Origin: Tanytarsus gracilentus
Taxonomy: Eukaryota; Arthropoda; Insecta; Diptera; Chironomidae
Reading direction: 5' to 3'
Assembly: GCA_038502055.1 (NCBI GenBank)
Contig: JAXRKN010000044.1
Span: forward strand, 8,936,501-9,000,500
Length of the DNA: 64,000 nucleotides
The first letter of the stretch is position 1. Each line of letters starts with the position of its first letter. The position numbers were made by a program, and so were the translations under genes. Below, piece by piece: positions 49,101-60,918 of this stretch. The notes under the pieces are model-generated. The model ran no database searches, was not told the DNA's origin, and worked only from the letters and a program-made list of their open reading frames with translations.

Positions 49101-52100
49101 AAAAAATTACTGTGTGTAGAATCAAAAATATGAGAAAGAAAAATGCACATAAAAATTTATTTTATTACTATTGAAATTACAACAACATTAATTCAAAGTG
49201 GCATTTAATAACGATTTTTTCATATTCTCTCTCGTTTTGTTCACTTTTTATATTACCCTTGCTACTCTCTCTATACTAATAATTAATTTAATGATATCGA
49301 ATATAATATCAAGCGTTAGTGAATGTTTGTGAAGTTTGATAAAATAATACCTTTTTTTTGTGAGAATTTTCCGATTTCTCAATTCTTTTTTAATTTTGCA
49401 TATATAGTTGAAAGTAGGAGTAGTTTCGAGGTCAATGGTTCTTCATTTTTTTTGGTGGTGTTAAGGGTGTCTTAAGAAATTTAATAGACAAACTTAAAAT
49501 TGCCAAAAAAAATCGTGAACCATTGTTGTGCACAGTCGAAGGCACTGCGTGTGGTTAATGTCTGTTGGTAATTTGATAAATAGTCCAAAGAAATCCAATT
49601 AGATAATCTCCACATGCAATGTCCTCTCCCTGACTTGAAAAGCACACACTAACAAAAAACAAAGAATCTTGCTGACTGAAAGTAAACTTCTTAGGTATTT
49701 TTTTAAGAAAGTATAATGATGAAAGATGATAATGTTCTTCTTTATGGAGCAAACTTACTGCTGCTTACTTATGCTATATTAAATATATATAAATCGTCGA
49801 TATTTGTTGTAATTTCGTTTAATTCTTCTTTTTCTATAAAAAAAACTAATCTAAGCGAATTTTTTTAATGACTATTTTATTAATGATCACAAAAACGCAG
49901 ATATACAGAGAAAGTAACGAATTCTAGTTGATAAAAATCAAAACAATTTTTTTAAGATTGCATCGAACGATTCTGATCCGATTCTTTTTTTTAATAGATG
50001 AAAAATTAAATGTTGAAAATAGTTCAATTGGGAGAAATTTAATTTCATCATCAGGAAAATAACTTTTTAGCTTGAACGTAAAGTCAAACTTTCCCTTTAA
50101 ATTTTAGTGAAAAATTGAGAACAAAAGATTGGTTTTATTAGGTTTTATAAATTGGTTTGCGAATTTGACAAAAAAAAGAAGTAATGGAAACATATTTTGT
50201 ATTATTGGAGCCAAAAAGAAAAGAAAAATACTTGAAATTATATTTGATCTTTTTTAAAAATGACAATTTTGTCGAAACTTTTTTGAGAGAATTTCCTCAG
50301 ACTATAATTACACAGAATATTAAGGTGTAAAATAGGCTTGTTTTATTACGTTCGTGTAGTAGTTTAACTTCGTCAACATGTAAAAGCTTGATAATGAGAA
50401 ATTTAAACAATTTAAGTTTCTCATTATCGATCGGAGAATGTTGGAAGATTTGAAATTATTCTAGTTGCGATTTTAAGCGAATTTCATCTCAGCTGTAAGA
50501 TTTTTTTTATATCAATTGACTTTAAATATGCTTCACACTGATTTTTATATAAATGGTTGATTGCAGGGTTGTCGCAAAGATTTTACTGTGCATTTTTTGG
50601 ATGTGTTGTGATACATGATGAAGAAAAATTAAAATTAACTTTTAAAAGAGAACTAATGCATTTTAATTATTAAAAATTTCTCTTCGATTTTTGCGAAATA
50701 ATCTCATATAATATTAGATTTTTTACTTACTTATTTACTTTTCTGTTTGCATTTAGCCGATAAGTTGTGTTGTAATAATTTTCTCTCTTTTATTATCTTA
50801 GATGCATAATTTACAAATTCACAAGCCACCTTTTATTGCATATATTGAAAAAAATAGTATTCCTTACCAATTAAGTTAATTCAAGTGGGAGTTGCTTGAT
50901 AACTTTTTTTTAGATTTCACTCGATAATTTGAAACCATATCAAATGCACCCATTTGAATTCATTTTTATTATTGATTCTTTGTTAGAAATTGCCATTCAA
51001 TTGTCATCGCTGACGGATGAGAGTCCCTCAACGGTGGGAAAATTCTCTAAAGTATGTGTAATAAATTCTCTTTACATACATTATGCAACAATGATAATTT
51101 TTAAGCGATAAGAAAAAGTTTTGTGTCATTCTTGAAAGGATAAGAAAAAAAGTTACACATACATTGCAGACATTTTAACAATTTTTAGTTAATCAACAAA
51201 TTTTACTTGCGCTACTTTAACTATACATGTATGGTATGATGATAATGAAGGAGAAAAAACTTTATTATTATTTTTAAAAGAAGAAACTATTTCCTTGCAT
51301 TAAGCCTGATGACAACAAAAAAAAAATTAAAAACTCGAAGGAGGAAGAATAACAATGAGGAAAATGAATTAAAACTTTTTCCTCCTTCATACATAAGATT
51401 TTATATTTTTTTATACAGAGACAACTGAAAAAATTGTTTTTTGTGTTTTTTTTAAAGAATTAAGTTTGTTGTGTTGTTTGTTTTTATATTATTAAATAAT
51501 TATTATTTTTGAATTCATTGAAAAAGAATGCTTAATTTAAAAATATTTGAGGAAAATAAATGATTTTCTTTATAAAAAAACTTACATTATGAATTGCATT
51601 TTTATTTTATTTTCTCCCCTCTCCCCTTACTCACATTCATATTCACCCTCCCATTTAGGATCAGAAAAATTCTTTCAGCTTCTTTTTTATGCTTTCTTTA
51701 CATCAATGTTTATCTGTGAATACACAAAAATTGCGCGCGCGTCGAAGTGTTGATAAAAAAGGTTTTTCTCGCCCACCATCTCTCGGAGCACTCTTATATG
51801 AGTGAACAGAGTTTGAGGAAACGAAAATTAAGGCTCGCGATAATCCATAGAATCAACAGTTATTTTATGGTAATTTTTTTTCTTCTCATCCAAGCGATTT
51901 TTTGGCATCCTCACTCTTCGCTTTTATTGCTCGCTTTGAAATGTTTATGTTAATTCTATTTTTCTTGTGCGCCTGAATAATGAATGTAAAGTATATTGCC
52001 CTGCATTTTAAAAAAGGGCCGCCGCCGCCGTCAAAATGATGAAATTTCCTTCTTCGATCTCGATAAGTTAATGATTGATGGCTTCTTGCGGTCGAAAGGC

Positions 52101-55100
52101 ACACACATACACACACTCACACAGCGCATCCCCATGATTTGATTATCGAGTGAATTGAAAAGGAAATGCTCCAAACCATTTAGGATGGGTAACAGAGTAA
52201 GAGAGAAAAAGGAAAAGACGTGAAGTGATTTTCAAAGAGCAACTTTCAACTTGTTGATGGTTTGAAGTTTTTTACCGCCCGAGCCAAAAAAAAAACATTA
52301 AATTTTAAAATACCCTCTGAAAAATTTAATCCAATTTGCATTACAAGAGAGAGAAAAATGATGAAAGGGAAAATGGAGGTTATGTAATTTGCTAAATAGA
52401 GCAACTTTGTTGATTGGAAGAGCTTCACACAAAAAAGGAGGCAAAAGTTATCATCCAACAACATGATATTAAATTAAATTGAGATCTAGACTCGAGATTT
52501 TAACACAATATCCCATATATATGTTTTCTACACAGAATGTGTCCCGAACAATGACTTTTTGCAACAATCAGCAAATGAAGGAAGAGAAAATTTTCAATAA
52601 GCTCTCACACCCTCGTGCTTCGACACGACAAACAAGAATTGAATGAAAATAAAAAAAGAGAATGAAGATTAAGGAAAGGGTGTTCGGGTAGACAATTTCG
52701 TTCTTTGCTTCAATCGACACTTTTCGTTCAGAAATTTCCTTAAGGTTAAAAAGTTTCTTCCCCTCTTCTTCGCTAGGAGTTTTTAAGTGAAAGCGGAGCT
52801 TGTATATTCAGTTCCCGAAATTACTTGCCAACACGTTCTCAATCGAGAGGAGAGTTGGCGATTTTTTTGGTGGGCGGAGAAGATAGAAGGAAGAAAAATT
52901 ACTTTTTGATACTCTTCTCAGAGAGCTGTGGATATTTATATAGATTGAATTGAAAAGGCACATTAAGAGGGTGAATTCTATTTCGTGATGGTGCTGAATG
53001 GCCCATGATAAAATTCATGAAATTGTTGTTGTACGCAAAGCTCCAAACGACGCGTAGTAGTAGAGAGTGGGAGGTTGATCTTTATGAACATTAACATATT
53101 TATTTCTCTCGTCGACGCTCTCGAAAATATTTTCAATGTGTTGATAGAGTGCGAGAGAATTCAGTCTGCTTAGGCAAGCACTTTTTTTGGGGACACGAGT
53201 TGCTGATAAGACTCTGTTGCGCCTTACTGTTGCTCCAATTTTTTCCCTCTCTAATCAAGGGTTGGATACTAAAAGTAATTTTCTCTAAATTATTATTTAT
53301 CATCAAAATTACTTTATTTTGTCCCCTCCTAAAGTATAAATATTTATTTATTAAAACACAAAAAGCATAATCGCATGCTCGAGCAGATTGCGTGAGCTGT
53401 TGATATTATGAGCTTTTTACACCGAGAGAAAAATATTTCTAGCTCTAATCATCTTAGAAATTTTACCGCTGGACAAACAACGGTCGAGAATGTTTTTTGT
53501 TTCACACAGCTGGTTTATCAATTAATGACGATAATTATTTTCCTCTTCTCTAATGCGAGCGTGGGCGACACAAAGTAGCAGCAAACTAGATAAAATACGT
53601 ATATGGGATTATTGCGTTCAACGAGATCCTTGTGGATATTAATGACATTCGAGCGATTAAGAATGTGAACGACGACGAAAAATGTGCGAGTGTGTCGAGC
53701 GACAGGAAAAGAGCAACTTGACGGGTTTCATCACTTCACTCTTTGAAACGGAAATTCCTTTCAAGTAACTTCTTCACACATACCATATGATGCCAACGAC
53801 CATACATATTATTTTCTTATAAACAGATGAAACTCTTAAATGTTTCCATCACGGCACCAGAATGTAATTAAAATTTTATTTAAAAACAAAAATTCTTTTG
53901 AGCATAAAATTGTTTGTTTAATTAAGAAAAATTATGATGGGGAGTGAAATTTATTATTATTGTGCATAAAATGGAAATTTTTTTATGTTTGTTTTCACTT
54001 TTCATTTAGCATACATGGGGAGCACATTTTGTGATCATAAAGTACCGTCGGGTGTCGTGTGATGCAAGACTTTCATCTATGAAGGGGAAAAAATTAAAAA
54101 TAATCTCGCACTACGATGAATTTCACACTCATTAAGAACCCTTTTTTCCACTCATGTCGCTGTTAATGTCACGATCACTTCATAATTACATCATAATCCA
54201 TTTAGCGAGCTTGTAAGTTGTGTGAATGGCACAAAAAAAAACAATTTCATATATGAATTGGTTCTTCCGCACATAGAGACGCGAGAAGCATATATTCAGA
54301 AAAAAAAACATTACATGCCGTACAAACAGCTCTACGTATATTCACTTTCTACCAAGTGAATGAGAGAGGCATGCAACAGTGCTTATGACGTCACTTCTCG
54401 AGTTACAACAGCTGTTCGTCGAGTTCACTTTTCTCTGAAAAAAACCTCACCGCATTCTATTCGCGATGAAAGCGAAAATCAATCAATAAGCGAGTTATCA
54501 AAGCGCTCGATTGGAGGTGAAATGTGCAGTTGACGCGATAGACAACAACTTTTTTGTGTGCATAACACTTTTTTATCCACATAAATTTTCATGTTTGAGA
54601 AAATTGCATAATCTAAAGAAATAGAAGCAAAACTTTTTTTTTGCCGTATAATATTCGAAAAATGCTGTTATTTGTAATGCAATTAAACATACAGCAAAAT
54701 TGTTTCTATTGTTGCCACTTGGGAATTGAGTATTGAATTAATGATGGCAAATCGTTCGATTTCCTGAGCTTTTAACTTTATTATGATATCTCGTTACATG
54801 ACGTGAAAGAATTTCAAAATTTGTTATGCTAGACTTTCTCATAAATAAACATCCATCCCTTGCTTTTAAAATATTCATTTGTTATCAAATCATTCATTTC
54901 AAAATCTCCTCATCAGCGAATGTCACTGCGATTTTTCACCCTCGAAAAAGATCCAATCGAGTACAAAAATGAGAATTAAAATCAATTTTCGTGAAAAGTT
55001 GAAATGTCAAATTGAAAAAGCTCCGAGCACTTCATCATCGCTCGTTGAGTTCTCACTCACGGAAAAATGACCGAGAGGTGAGAGCGAATGAGAGGAAAAG

Positions 55101-58100
55101 CAATTTTCGAGCCGATAAATTGATTGTTAATTAAAATATCTGCTGCATTATCATCAGCATGCGAAAATGTTGTTGATTATGATGCACAACATGGCTGACC
55201 TGCGTGTGAGTGTTTGCATGAATGTGATGGACTCAATTAGTCGTCATCGCGTATTTAATGATTGAAAATTATATTTCTGCGGTTGCGATGCATTATTTAA
55301 ATAATTTTTGTGTGCATGCCAAATCCGGTAATGAATGCTGAATGAAAAATTTTGCATATAATCATCACTCATGTATTCATTCTCACTCTCTCTCTCTCGA
55401 GGGGTTCAGTACACGCTCATAAAATGACGAAGACATAAAAAATTCTTTAAGGTGCTTCTTCGAGGTGGCAATGATAATAACGACGAATAATGATGTGCGG
55501 GGGAAGGAAGCGAAAAAATAATATTCCCTCGACACATTTTTCACGCTTTTCCTGGTTTTATTGAAGAAGAGAAAAATGTGCGACATTCTTCACATCCTGA
55601 GGATGGAATTTATACTTATGATGCCAATCATGGGAATAATTAAAATATTATGTGGTGGTGCACGGATCCGATGCGGGTGGCAAAAGCGTAAAATAATCTC
55701 TTCCGATCGATATTTTGTCGATAAGATTTACGGAGAACTATTTGAAAATGTGTGCGAGGAACATACGAGTGAATGTAAAAATTTATTGCCAGTACATGCT
55801 TGTAATTTATTGTCGGGGTTCGCTTCATTTATTTTCTTGAAATTTAGGGAATCAATCGGAGGCACGAAAACTTCGGGAAGACACGCACTCGAGAGCTTTC
55901 TAAGGTATCAATTTTAAATTACTTCCATTATTTCATAAAACCCGCTGTAATATTGCACCCTGAATGTGATTAAATCGAACATCATTTAATAAAAAATTCA
56001 ACAGTGAATTTATGTATAATTTTTAATTGCCACCCGGCTGACAACGAATGCATAAAATGCGGCATTAAATCCACATTAAACACAGAGGAAGTGCTTTGTT
56101 TACCACATTCATATTCGACGGAATTTCTTTACGATTTAAAATCTCCGCTCATCACATTATCGTGTGTCTCTCTCTTTCTCTCCTACAACACCAACATATG
56201 CTTCATTGTACATTCTTTTCAAGCTATAAAGCTCTCTTTTCTTCGCTGCTGAGTGAACGTGATGTGCGTTAATTAATAATAATAATTTCAGTCCGTTTTA
56301 ATGTTTTACATTTTATTGTCTCTCCAACGCGCCACACACACACTCACGCGCTCATAGCTCGGAAGCTCATGAATAGTAATAAGCTTGACATTTATTCCCA
56401 CATGCATGAACGCGCTAATGTTTCAAAAGTGGCCACCTTAAAGTGTCGTTTACACACGCTGAGATTCTTTCGAGACATGCTCAATGCGATAGAAGACAGT
56501 TTGAACTTTCGTTAAAATTTTAAGGTTAAATAAACCAAAAGGAAATTTCCCAAACTCCCCGAGACAAAAGGTTATATCTTTTTCTGGCTTTTTTCCATCT
56601 CATTATCATCATGATCATTATTTTTTCATCATCCACATATGGGTGATAGTAGAGCATAAGTAACCGCAGAAGGGAGAGAGAGGAAGATAGAAAGGTTCAT
56701 GTTGATTAATTGCCGAAAAATCTGATTTGAGGTCAGAGGTATATTTTTTTGGCATGAAAACTTCTTAACCTTCCATCTCCCTTTTCTCATCGTGCATCCG
56801 TAATTCCTCGAAGCCTCACTGAATAATTAAAAAGCCCATTCATCCATCACTAATGCCCATCCTTCTTAAATAAAAAAACTCGGGTGAAAATTTTCATGTT
56901 AAAATTTAATCAACGTTAAAATCCAAGAACTTTATCGTGACCATCCCTTTTTAAATTTAATTTCGACGAAATTTAATAAACTGAAAGTCGAATAAAGTAC
57001 TTTTATAGGGTTTCTTCCACTCCACTTCAGCTCACAATGTGTTTGCCTATGCTGAAAAAAATTTCGGATGGAAAATTGAAATTTGTAATATTATTTTTTT
57101 CGCTGAAGAGTGATTTACGTCGTATTAACGACAAATGCCTTCGAGAGGAGAATTTTCGCTTAACGCTCACCCACTTTTTCTTTTTCTCGCTCATCATCTT
57201 TCTCGGTATTTTCTCGGGGTAGGGGTGTTAATGAAGCCAATTTCGGATGTAAAAATGCGCGAACAACATTTCTGCTGTTTGAGAACAAAAACAAAATTCT
57301 TTGATTATGTAAAAAAAATTCTTATGTCATATTTCTTCCTTTCAATTTGCCAGCATGCTTTTCTTTACAATGCTCTGCGTAGATATTTATGTGGGCTGTA
57401 TAATCACATTCATCACCGTACGATGAGTATGTCATAAAACTCCTTAATACGCTCGCATATGTGTGGAGTTTATCGATTAAAAATTATATCTCATATAATT
57501 GAGATGTACTGTGATGCGCAGTAAGGTGGAAAGCTCTTTTTCCGAGAGATAATTAAAGATGATGAACTTATGATATCAAATGACTATCACATTCTAGACG
57601 ATCAATCAAATTAATTAGTTTTATTAATTTGTGCTTCTTTTGGGGAAATTTGAACTAATTAATATCATTATGTTGATCTCAAAAAATAATAAACACATGA
57701 AAATGAAAGTTTAAACAATCAAGCACACATTTTGTGTGTTTAAACACGCGGCGAGATTATCCAACAATTATTAATATTATCACTAAAATGTGTGACAAAA
57801 ACACAAAGTAGTACATCAACGTGAGCTCACGATGCGCTCGTGTATATTTGCTTGCCTATGACGTGTTTGAACTTTTTTTGCTCAACTTTGAATATACAAC
57901 ATTCGCATTCGTAGCGTTGAGAAGACAACAAAAAACTTGCGTCAGAGCGCACTTGTAGTTATGAACATGACAGATTTTAAAAACTCTTCTTTATGTGGGA
58001 TTTTTCATCAAGTTTAAATGGAATGACAAGCGTATGATATGAAATCCTGCTGCTACCGTCGAGGATTTGTCAAGTTATTAAATAAATGAATGTCAGAAGA

Positions 58101-60918
58101 GCTTTTTTTATTTGCAAAAATTTATGACTCTTTAATCAGCATGAAGAAATTGCGAAGCTCAATTGACAGGTCGATAAGTAATCGATGTCATGTGGTTTTG
58201 TCACGATAGCCGAATGACGCAAAAATTAATTTCATGGCGTTTCGTAAGAAAAAAATTTCTTTTAGTCATCCATAAAAAAAAGAAAGAAAGGAAAATAGAG
58301 TGAATCCTACTCCATTGAACTTAATGTGTTATGGGTGTAAAATATGTGGATTATATGACCATAATAAGCCATATGTTGGACGCAATTTTTCTTTTTTTGC
58401 TCCCTTTCAAAGATTTTTCTTCTCTCTTGAGAAAATTGATTATCAACATGGCACGACATAATGGTCATCATTGTGGTTATGGAGTGTGAGAAAGTGTATC
58501 ACTGCGCCTTCGAGGCAATCGACTTCCGCAATGCCAGAGGGAAAAATAAGAACAAGATAAATTTTAAAGCCTCCTTTCGTGGGTGCCATAAAACGTTTTC
58601 AAAAGCGAGAGAAAAACATCAAATTTTATGTCGATTATAAATTTTCTAATCTTCTCGCACTCTCATAAAAATGAAAATTCGTTTGGGTCGGATGAGAAAA
58701 AGCTTCCTTCTAGCTGCCGCCTAATAATTTGTAAAGTTAATTAATTGCTGGCAAATTAGGAAATATTTGATTGAGATTGGTGACATTATGTAAATTAGCA
58801 ATGGTACCACTCTCATCCCACCATAGTTACACACTTCCAAAACAGTCTCTCGCGTATTTCTTGATTAATTAGATCCAATTAATTGCTTTGTAATTTTTAA
58901 ACAGAGAAACGAGTTCTGCCTTAAAGGGTCTTTTTTGAGTTGATTGACAAACGAATTTTTGTCTCCGTTCAGCGTAATTAAATTTCAGACAACTTTTTCT
59001 TCTTTTCAATGCGAAAAAGTTTCTCTGTTCCCAGAATGATAGTGTGAGAGTTGATATTCGAGTGAGTGACATAAATAATTGCTAGATATTAGAAAAGTTT
59101 TATTTAAACAAAACTTTTTCATTAGAAAAATTAAAGTTGGATTTTCCATGTGATGACATTTGAATTTCCAACACTAAACTCATTCATAAAACATCAAAAA
59201 AATTTAAAATGTCGACACTTTGCGATAAAAAATTGAAGCTTCTTTCGCAAAAAGCATTTTCATGTTCTTCGCCAATCGTTTACACAAAAATTAACCTCAC
59301 AAAATGAAAAATTGTCAAAGTTTTCATTCCTTTTTAAGTGAGCGGAAAAATTTCCACTTACAACCCTTAAATAATATCTATGGCATGTTTGTGTGCGGAG
59401 AATATGAAAAGAAAACTTTTTCCTCTTACTTACAATCAATTGGAGTCGTAAAAAATGGAGAGAGAGAAAAGGTCTTTCTGCTTGTCATAATTACCAATTA
59501 GCAAAAACTAAGACAAACAAATTAAGATTCGCTCCCTCTCCCCCCGAAAAAAGGGCTTCAATTATATTTTGTTTACACAATTCTTTCTTCTCTCTATGGA
59601 AACAACAATGAGTTATCACTAATGGCCATAGCAACAAGAAATATCCTCTGTTGCTTCACCCAAAAGAACCTTACAAGCGGAAAGGCCATTCTTATTCTCA
59701 TTAGTGGAAAATCTCTTCTTATAGAACTTCAAAAAAGAAGAATCATTAGAATTCTCAAGATTCAACGTGCGCGAGCGAAGATGTTTACGAAAAAGAGTGA
59801 ATGAGAGAAGGAAAACACGTCTAACAAAAAAATAAAAAGTAAAAAGAAGAGCAACAGAGTTAAACAAGTCAAGATGTGAGAATACTCGCTGATACACAAA
59901 CTCAGTAAAGTTCTTTGACCTATTTCCATATGGAGATTTTTTTTTATTTTGAAAATAAACTTTTTTTAAACTTCCTCCGCAATCAAACAGTTCCATGATG
60001 ATATTTCTCCATGGCTTTTTAAAAAGTAAAAGCGATGATAATTTTTTTTTACTTTTAAGCGGCATTCAAAGTTTTGCACATAAAACTATTTATTGCATCA
60101 GCGAACTCGAGCGACTTTATTCTCGTTTTTACGATCGCAAAATGATTTTCATGAGTTCCACACATGGTGGGATATTACATGGGATGGTAAATTATAATTT
60201 ATTTAAATTTTAGTGTCTGCGAAAATAATTTTAAAAAAATTATATGAAAATATTAAAATTTATCATCCCTTGTCTCTTGAGCTCGCGATGCACACTTTTA
60301 CGAAAAAAAAGTAATTTACGCTCGGAGTCATAAAGTATCATCGTTTTATGTCATGTTCATAATCAGTGTGAAATTCAATTAGAATGTGAGTCATTGAAGC
60401 GCATTAACCTTTCCAACATCATCATGATCCAATCTTTGTCCGGACAAACATTTTTTCGGAGTAGTCATTTCCGCTTCAATATGTGGCGATGAAGCCTCAA
60501 AAATTTCTCTTCTGTCCCTTGTCGGTTTCTGTATCAGTCGAAAATATATAGATTGACAGATGGAGAGAACACAAAGTAAATAGATCGAGGGTGTGCGTGT
60601 GAGTGTGTATATGAGTTTTGGCATATTTGATGTGGCTCAAGGTAAAAAGAGTGAGTAAACAAACGCAAAAATGTCTTTGCTGATAAGCGGTTGATGCCAA
60701 AAAAGGGATTGGACACTTGATACATTTTTTTTTCTCTCAATAAATCACGGTCTACACCCATTGGAAATGTAAACAATAAACTTTTTCCTGTATATATGCA
60801 CAATCACAAAATTCATTTTGTTCCATTTTATGCTCTCTTTCACTGATATCAATAGGCGCGTAACGAGAGCTTTAAGCAACTAGAAATTGCGCAATCACCG
60901 ATTCTAACACAGAACTAA
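26555..60918 (+). CDS. Unrecognised 188-residue protein; host gene of brat
   Basis: I do not recognise this protein. Five exons can be joined with matching phases: 26555-26650 (MAEKMMEELLGELELV start, donor GTGAGT), 50914-51051 (donor GTATGT), 51659-51801 (after a long pyrimidine-rich tract), 60060-60186 (donor GTAAAT) and 60856-60918, ending in TAA. An AATAAA follows at 61028. The sum is 567 bases, exactly 189 codons. The product is mostly helical in appearance, with hydrophobic stretches around PFEFIFIIDSLLEIAI and a basic block KLRARRSVDKKGFSRPP. There is no signal peptide, zinc motif or catalytic signature. Introns are 24.3, 0.6, 8.3 and 0.7 kb. The weakest link is the donor after base 51801 (GTGAAC); if unused, translation stops at the next codon. 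The whole brat coding exon lies in intron 1 on the same strand. The link between exon 1 and the rest rests on phase and protein plausibility only. Confidence 0.5.
26920..27440 (+). promoter_or_regulatory. Candidate distal brat promoter and non-coding exon
   Basis: TCAGTT with A at 26920 matches the insect initiator. At +18 to +29 the sequence (CGAAAAGATCGG) matches most of the MTE consensus, and at +28 GGTTT is close to a DPE. An AT-rich stretch without a sustained reading frame follows to possible donors at 27360 (GTGAGT) and 27441 (GTAACT). Joined to the acceptor at 45027-45028 this would be a brat leader exon. Inferred; no transcript evidence. Confidence 0.3.
34762..34786. repeat. GT microsatellite
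   Basis: An uninterrupted run of about 12 GT units in the long intron. Confidence 0.9.
36199..36230. repeat. GAT/GAC trinucleotide repeat
   Basis: GAT units with two GAC variants, in intronic sequence. Confidence 0.85.
37154..37186. repeat. CT microsatellite
   Basis: About 16 uninterrupted CT units with further CTCTC clusters on both sides. It lies about 110 bases upstream of a candidate initiator at 37294, so it could also serve as a GAGA-factor-type promoter element. Confidence 0.9.
37294..37837 (+). promoter_or_regulatory. Candidate second brat promoter and non-coding exon
   Basis: TTCAGTTCG at 37291-37299 fits the initiator, with AGTTG about 29 bases downstream, one base off the DPE spacing. 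It is preceded by a dense CTCT region and followed by about 540 bases of A-rich leader-like sequence up to a donor GTGAGT at 37838. Splicing to 45029 would make a second brat leader. Inferred. Confidence 0.25.
39475..40323. repeat. 162-bp satellite array
   Basis: A unit recurs with the block CCACAATAGTGAAAAAAATT at about 39671, 39808, 39970, 40132 and 40294, and a variant of it near 39516. The last three intervals are 162 bases, the earlier ones 155 and 137 because of deletions. The final units are virtually identical, indicating recent homogenisation. Each contains CTCGAG sites inside small AT-rich palindromes. The array lies in the long intron upstream of brat. Confidence 0.93.
45161..48007 (+). 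CDS. brat: Brain tumor, TRIM-NHL translational repressor
   Basis: One uninterrupted coding exon encodes 948 residues. The start is set by the conserved N-terminus (MASSSPTPSLDSLPG); the frame stays open for 28 further codons upstream to a TAG at 45074, but these lack an ATG. Two B-box zinc fingers lie at about 96-134 and 239-276 (C/H ligands intact), followed by a coiled-coil region at about 283-430, then a Ser/Asn/Gly-rich linker with a poly-glycine tract near 600-630. A six-bladed NHL propeller spans about 670-948, starting IKRQKMIYHCKFGEFGV, with repeats such as GVAVNAQNDIIVADTNNHRI. Brat has no RING, as in insects. In Drosophila the NHL face binds mRNA and works with Pumilio and Nanos to repress hunchback, and Brat drives neuroblast progeny to differentiate. 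The NHL domain is almost unchanged from Drosophila, so the same role is expected. A leader of 132 bases (45029-45160) follows an acceptor. The gene is nested in intron 1 of the 26555-60918 gene. Confidence 0.98.
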   Translation: MASSSPTPSLDSLPGATTNSSFGEPATDYLSDSPLTTGSGTSPPDSGISDDFLLHSNSSIDSSHPLNIINDAATTSLAAAIAQSAVVAESLYAPRCTGCKNKKSDAVAKCIDCVNYLCANCVTAHQYMHCFNGHSVIRINQLNGSTQPDYSQFSHHHNKMNTAFDRLIPLGKDDSSNHMIKSMMNSIISPSSLNIGKNIDPSINSPSAPSPPLSSLALSNAADNILANAGLNKSNRYYCSKHNNELLKFYCRTCSMSICKDCMVIDHQTGLHDCEHNPDQTPKMVESLLQLINDLRIKAQDMKQMFKNTEHNSTRIQMQYHKAQNEINETYQFYRSMLDERKQELLKELESFYNAKTMSQSVLMTKSQEQIEKVLTSCDCVEKFARSVGPNELGTLRRIMETKLQTFMTSVNDLQSLYELDFVSNYQAIQVGVRNTFGYIRSTSESVTGKQPPIARPTSTTLTNGSSPPSSNGSMNGIMTHNMLNGNGGCHNNLVGSIERPFSNGGSSSNSGMTSSSSPNQMHSFDTGSLLSKRFTSINSLGPFIGGNNGGGVNGNELIMNQHSATTNMNPYEKWSNGMSDNIFGNMPDHQYSSMGPMNGGGGGGNGGGGGHMGNGGGMGNNGLSRDGMGNGGGNTLMTLNNLTSGNSDSMLDLTNKLISTTIFPPKSQIKRQKMIYHCKFGEFGVMEGQFTEPSGVAVNAQNDIIVADTNNHRIQIFDKEGRFKFQFGECGKRDGQLLYPNRVAVVRTSGDIIVTERSPTHQIQIYNQYGQFVRKFGANILQHPRGVTVDNKGRIIVVECKVMRVIIFDQNGNVLQKFGCSKHLEFPNGVVVNDKQEIFISDNRAHCVKVFNYEGTFLRQIGGEGITNYPIGVGINANGEILIADNHNNFNLTIFTQDGQLVSALESKVKHAQCFDVALMDDGSVVLASKDYRLYIYRYVQVPPIGL
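48008..50913. other. brat 3' untranslated region and host-gene intron
   Basis: No coding exon is seen. The first part should be brat 3' UTR. An AATAAA at 48362-48367 is one possible end, and further AATAAA-like sites near 48835-48850 allow a longer one. The rest is AT-rich intron of the host gene. Confidence 0.5.
48362..48367 (+). terminator. Possible proximal poly(A) signal of brat
   Basis: AATAAA lies 355 bases after the brat stop in A-rich sequence. Later sites cannot be excluded. Confidence 0.35.
51802..60059. other. Large AT-rich intron of the host gene
   Basis: 8.3 kb between the third and fourth assembled exons. Open frames such as 55561-55917 (plus) have no family resemblance and no convincing splice context. 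I found no RNA gene or mobile-element protein. Confidence 0.5.

Noticed and set aside
55561..55917. 118-residue plus-strand open frame in the host gene's long intron
   Set aside because: Non-ATG start, no domain, no fitting splice sites to the assembled exons.
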